From Megalonaias nervosa (lineage: Eukaryota > Mollusca > Bivalvia > Unionida > Unionidae), in contig JAECUM010000822.1 of the NCBI GenBank assembly GCA_016617855.1, positions 1 to 64,000 on the forward strand: a stretch of 64,000 nucleotides of DNA, in the 5' to 3' direction. Below are positions 59,865 through 64,000 of the stretch, in pieces. Position 1 is the stretch's first letter, and the number at the start of each line of letters is the position of its first letter. The notes below the pieces were generated by a model that saw nothing but the letters and a program-made list of their open reading frames with translations, had not been told where the DNA came from and searched no databases. The translations under genes were made by a program, and so were the position numbers.

Positions 59865-60511
59865 GGTGGCGCTCTAGTTTCATATTTTGCATAGGGTTAG
59901 AATTTTAAAGAAAAAGAATTTCCCCAGATTCCTTCAATGGTTATACTGGCTATTTAAAAAAGACCTTGTATATCTTAGGTATTGTTCAAAGAACCTTTAA
60001 TTCCCTTTATCTTGGTGCATGATTGATGGGTGTAATATGGGTTATAGAGTATACAGCTTGGTCTTACTCCAGATCTGCACCTTTCAAAACACTGCTAGCT
60101 CCACTTGGTCATTTTCACTTCCTGGACTTCAGAGGTAAATTGTAAAAACAAAAAAGCCAATAACTTTTTTTACATTTTATGTATTTGGTAATTCATCCAC
60201 TGCACTTTCTGAAACTGGTATTGTCTAGTTGGGTAAAATTCATTTTCCCAATTTTAATAGGTGCTAAAGATGGTGTACTTTAGACTAATTCAGGGTGATT
60301 TTTTTTTTTAGCAGTCATTTTAGTTAGTGTGCTTAGATCATGTACAATTTCCATAAGTACAAAACAAAGAAAAAGAAAAGTCAGCCACATTACATCAAAG
60401 TAGCATAGAGGTATGCCAACATTCTCTCCACTGCGCATGTTTCAAATGCAAACAACTTCACCTTACATATGTCACTCTCTCAAAAGTACATAACAACTGG
60501 TGAGCGCCCCC
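59865..60511. mobile_element. 647-bp MITE with GGNGGCGCTC ends, TTA target duplication
   Basis: Left GGTGGCGCTC at 59865; right inverted GGGGGCGCTCACC ending at 60511. TTA stands outside both ends (59862-59864 and 60512-60514). The insert interrupts a pearl-like monomer, whose sequence resumes with GCAATAACAA immediately after. Confidence 0.8.
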
Positions 60512-61212
60512 TTAGCAATAACAATATTTTAAGATGGCTGCCACGGTGACCATATTAGACATCATATTGTCAAATTTTAATTTAGGACTGAATAGACACC
60601 ACAAACATTTCCTTCAATGAAACCCCATGTTGATATGACCATCCTTTCTGAAGAAGCAGTATCAACAGTTTCAAGAATTTTGGTGGTGATCATACTGAAA
60701 GTCAAATCAGCACCATTTTTGTTCAGAATCAACTAGACATAATAATGAATCTTCTAGGAAAACACTCATGTTGATGTGGCAATCCATTCAGGAGGAGTAG
60801 CAGTAACAAGATTTTCATGATAGCCTAAGTGGCAGCCATGTTGGATGTCTGAGGGGAACCATTTTCATTTAGACTAAATAGACATCATAAGTCTTTTGGT
60901 GAAAACGGAATGTCTATAGCAAATTTACTTTCAGAGAGTTGTAATAGTAAGACTGCTGCCATCGATATATTGGACACTGAATCCACACCATTTTTATTTA
61001 TGATCAACGAAATATCGCAAGAAGTATTTTGGTGAAAACTCCATGCTGATATGACCATCTATCTGGGAGTATCGATAACAGAAGTTTTATGACAACTGCT
61101 GTGGTGGTCATACTGATGTCTGTGCTACACCATTTTCATTTAGGACCAATTACAACTTGGGATGAATGTGTGTGTAAGTTTCATTGCAATTCTCTGAGTA
61201 TTTTTGGTGGAG

Positions 61213-61465
61213 TTCTTATTGCTGTTATGGGGTTTAACTCCATTTTTCAGCATAAGATAGGCTATACATGGCGGTCAGTATAACTGGTGGCAGAAGAGCC
61301 TGGAAAAACCCTGGGAAGAACCACTGACCCACAAGAACCTACTGTCAAGCTTTCTCACATACCCACATCAGCCAAGTGCAAGACTCGAACCCACAAAGAC
61401 AGGGGCATGATGGCAGTGATCTGAAATGGTGATTGCTTTCAACCACATGGCCGCTCAAGGCCGCT
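61213..61465 (-). mobile_element. AAC-tailed tRNA-SINE, family B, copy 5, nested
   Basis: Body CCATTTTTCAGCATAAGATA, AAGCTTTCTCACATACCCAC and a B box region around GGGTTCGAGTCTTG (about 61380-61393 on the minus strand). Head near GCGGCCATGTGGTTGAAAGC. It sits in the tail of the pearl-like element 59130-61570. Confidence 0.88.
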
Positions 61466-63321
61466 TTTGAAGGATTAGTAATAAAAAACTTGTGCTAACT
61501 GATTGATGGACATCAGACAACAAAGGTGAGACAACAGGCCATTCATTCCATAAACTCTTCTGGTCTATAACCAGTTGGCTAAACATTTTGGTGGGTTCAT
61601 TTCTTCAAGTTAACCTCATCCTGATAGGCACACACCAAATGACTCACAATGTTATTATCATGTGTATTGACATGTTTGAAGAGTTAGCTCCCTTTATATA
61701 TCCTGGGAGCTCTCCACTGAGGTGGCAAGGGATAGTTTCATAAATTGGCCCCTGGCAAATTTCTTAACTTAACGGCTATGGTGTGACTCTTTCAGCTATT
61801 ATTGTTTACTATTTAAAGATATGGATATATTTGTGAACTAGGTGTTTCAGGCTTGTGTTGTTCTTGAAATTGATGTTAGGCATGTATACCTTCCATAGTT
61901 AATCTGCAGTATGTATATAGTGAAATACCAATAGTTGGCTAAGAAGAAGAGCTAGCCTCCCATAGCAGTTAACACGTGGGTTAGGGGCAAGTAGAATATC
62001 TCAGAAATGGCTTGGATGACAACTATTTTCAATTGCATCAGCCTGTTTAGTATACACTGTTTTGCAGAATTATCATCTCGGAAAAGGGCTTGTATTTGCA
62101 CTGTGAGCATCACACTGTGTCAAAAATGACCTTCGGATGTGAAAATTGCAGGTACAAGTTTGGGGTTGGGGTGCATAAACTTCTGCTATGAACTGCCATT
62201 GACTTCTCTGGTCAAGTGGATAATCTTATGCTTTGTTTAAATATAGGAATCCAAAAATATGGACCTTGTTGACTTCACTGATGTATTTTATTTTTTTATG
62301 ATTTTTTATACTAGGCCATGATTGCAGCATTAAATTTGTGCATAAAAACTTGCCCCTGCCCCCTGATGTCTCATCCTCTCTTCCAATGTGGTTGTGCTGA
62401 ATAAAGTACACATAAGATCAAAATTGTTGTCTAATTATATGTATCAACAAAATTAATTAGTAATGGAGACACGAGATACATGGTGACAAGTTTAATAAAA
62501 ATTGTATTCTTAACAGGTATTAGTAGCCACTTTCCTCCCACAATACTTGCTGGGATTATGACACGCTGTCAGCATTCAACATATACATTAGTTTTGACCC
62601 AAAACAGGATGTATATTTATTAAGGCATGAGTGGATATTACATCTAATATGGTACTTGAAAAGTATATCTGGGAAACAAGTTTATATATATGGGCAATAA
62701 TTCATAAACATCTTTTCATTGCAGGATGAAAGAGGACATTTATCTTTATGATTTATACAACAAAACTGCTGCCTAGCATAAACAACAAGTACATTCAATT
62801 GAAACAAAATTCTCTATTTTGAAATGAACTCCTGTGTATTTGCACACTTCAGGAAGATAACATGGCTGACCTAAATTGCTCAAAGTGCTGGTAAACAACT
62901 TCATCCTAACTAGATCTGATGCAACTACAGCAGTGATAATACAAGTAGGAAGTGCACTTGGACAACCTTTCTGAGAAGCATCTCCTGTTTGATGTAAGAG
63001 CAAAGGATGCAATGATGATTTCTCACCTAAAGTACTGTAATGAGATACAAAAGTAATGTACAGGCAGTGGAAAGAAAAACTCATAACATGTCTGCCTGAA
63101 GATTTCACTTGACAGCCAAGAACGAGGATTCTGAGAAAGGGAAGTTAGCATGACAAAATTAAAAAAAAATGATGATAGTTATTCATGGCTTTCACAAACT
63201 ATTGTGGTCCATAGCAATATAATCCCTCAGTATATTGTTGCCACTCTTATAAAACAAGTTTGATCATGCATACCATTAAATTGTTTCAATTTTGTTTGAT
63301 TTCACCTTAATTTATTTCAAT

Positions 63322-63538
63322 TACCTTTTATGCTCGCTTATAAATTAGGTCCAACTGTAAACAATACAGACCCTAATCTGCCCTTCCATAATGTGTTGGC
63401 AGATCACTATGTTTTTTGTTCTAATAATTACTCCTAACAAACTGCAAAACATAGATCTGCCAGAATATTATCCAATGGTAGATCGAGCTTGTACGAAATT
63501 TGCAGCTGGATCTGACTTGTATGCGAGCACATATGGTA
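63322..63538. mobile_element. Foldback MITE copy (GATCTG family)
   Basis: TACCTTTTATGCTCGCTTAT at the left and GTATGCGAGCACATATGGTA at the right; AATTACTCCTAACAAACTGC in the middle. One of the better-preserved copies. Confidence 0.82.
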
Positions 63539-63569
63539 ATCTGAACTTTAGACCAGTGAGCACTAGCTA

Positions 63570-64000
63570 CACCACTCCCTCGATAACTCGTGCACAACAG
63601 GGTCCACTAACATGGGCTGCGCTATAAACGAGGGCACGAGTTACCGAGGGACCTCCAAAAATTGAAAAAAAATTGTTTTATACATCGAGAAAACAGCGGG
63701 TGGGTGGGTGTCGGGGTTAGGGAACTTCGCTGTTTAATGACTGAATCCTCATTTTACATTCACGTCGATAATAATTTTTAATAACACACTTTTTCTAATG
63801 AAGTTGTTCGTTATTCTGTTTAAATAACATTTATTTTCAAAATGTCCAACATGTGAAAGATCGTTCCAACTGGTTTCAACAACCATTACGTTTACACGAA
63901 AACGTGTGTATTACGTCACTGCTTTTTGTTTTCTTGATGAGTCTCGTTCCCGGAGTGGTATGGCATTGTATCCTGCCAAACTGGGAGTCAAAAGAGCAGG
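63570..64000. mobile_element. Left end of a Tigger/pogo-like DNA transposon, cut by the window edge
   Basis: After a TA dinucleotide (63568-63569) the end reads CACCACTCCCTCGATAACTC, followed 40 bp later by the inverted GGCACGAGTTACCGAGGGAC. CCTCGATAACTCG ends are typical of Tigger-like elements (recollection). Sequence to 64000 is CpG-richer than the rest of the window, which fits a young insert. No transposase frame is visible yet. Confidence 0.6.

Larger units (their letters stand above)
59130..61570 (+). mobile_element. Composite pearl-like element, interrupted by a MITE and a SINE
   Basis: Tandem units of the GATGGCTGCCATGGTGGCCA type occupy 59170-59860 and 60515-61140. The right tail (GGGATGAATGTGTGTGTAAG at about 61160) is split by a SINE at 61213-61465 and resumes with AACTTGTGCTAACTGATTGA. 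Removing the two inserts (59865-60511 and 61213-61465) leaves one continuous array plus tail. Confidence 0.8.
55708..64000 (-). other. Intron (partial) upstream of exon 55627-55707; repeats only
   Basis: I searched the minus strand for the expected preceding FRMD4 exons (F1 lobe and early F2 lobe) and found none. It contains MITEs, a TG/TC microsatellite, a composite pearl-like element and a Tigger-like end. Bases 56700-58230 and 61570-63320 hold nothing I can identify. Confidence 0.7.

Noticed and set aside
62773..63108. 111-residue minus-strand frame upstream of the FRMD4-like exons
   Set aside because: No similarity to the expected F1/F2 lobe sequence, no convincing splice sites that keep phase, and no recognised domain.

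Overview
This is a eukaryotic, AT-rich, intron- and repeat-dominated window. It most likely comes from a mollusc, probably a bivalve. The reasons are tRNA-derived SINEs with (AAC)n tails, tandem-repeat-bearing interspersed elements of the kind called pearl or HINE in oysters and clams, and the gene content. The organism call is an inference; species is not determinable here. No bacterial-type genes, operons or CRISPR are present.

The window holds one recognisable gene, on the minus strand: the middle of a FERM-domain scaffold gene of the FRMD4A/FRMD4B family. Eight coding exons can be placed by hand, in transcript order at 55627-55707, 33869-33934, 31350-31407, 28549-28635, 23757-23833, 18194-18298, 11930-12071 and 8960-9107. 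Each has AG/GT splice sites. All seven junctions keep one reading frame, giving 764 bp and 254 complete codons without a stop. They cover the end of the FERM central lobe, the whole FERM C (PH-like) lobe and the start of the Ser-rich linker. The 5' exons lie beyond base 64000 and the 3' exons before base 1. Introns are 1.6 to 21.7 kb.

The intronic sequence is layered with mobile and tandem DNA. Bases 1-8.9 kb hold a tRNA-SINE, two TA-flanked terminal-inverted-repeat (TIR) elements (1761-2971 and 3163-5210, the latter with a nested MITE and a GA microsatellite). Bases 9.1-18.2 kb hold two AAC-tailed SINEs, a bivalve-type satellite array and a CpG-richer 1.8 kb block between two stretches of another tandem family. 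Bases 18.3-28.5 kb hold a TA/CA microsatellite, a dead pogo/Tigger-type transposon with recognisable transposase, and a long pearl-like array. Bases 28.6-33.9 kb hold the most unusual structure: a 34-bp minisatellite whose monomer is the 3' end of an exon plus its splice donor. Bases 33.9-64 kb hold dozens of foldback MITEs, SINEs, minisatellites, nested pearl-like arrays and the end of a Tigger-like transposon.

The best candidates for something new are the exon-derived splice-donor array beside exon 31350-31407, a frame-neutral 105-bp exon that inserts 35 residues into the FERM C lobe, and a probable decayed duplicate of exon 55627-55707 about 0.9 kb downstream of it in the gene.
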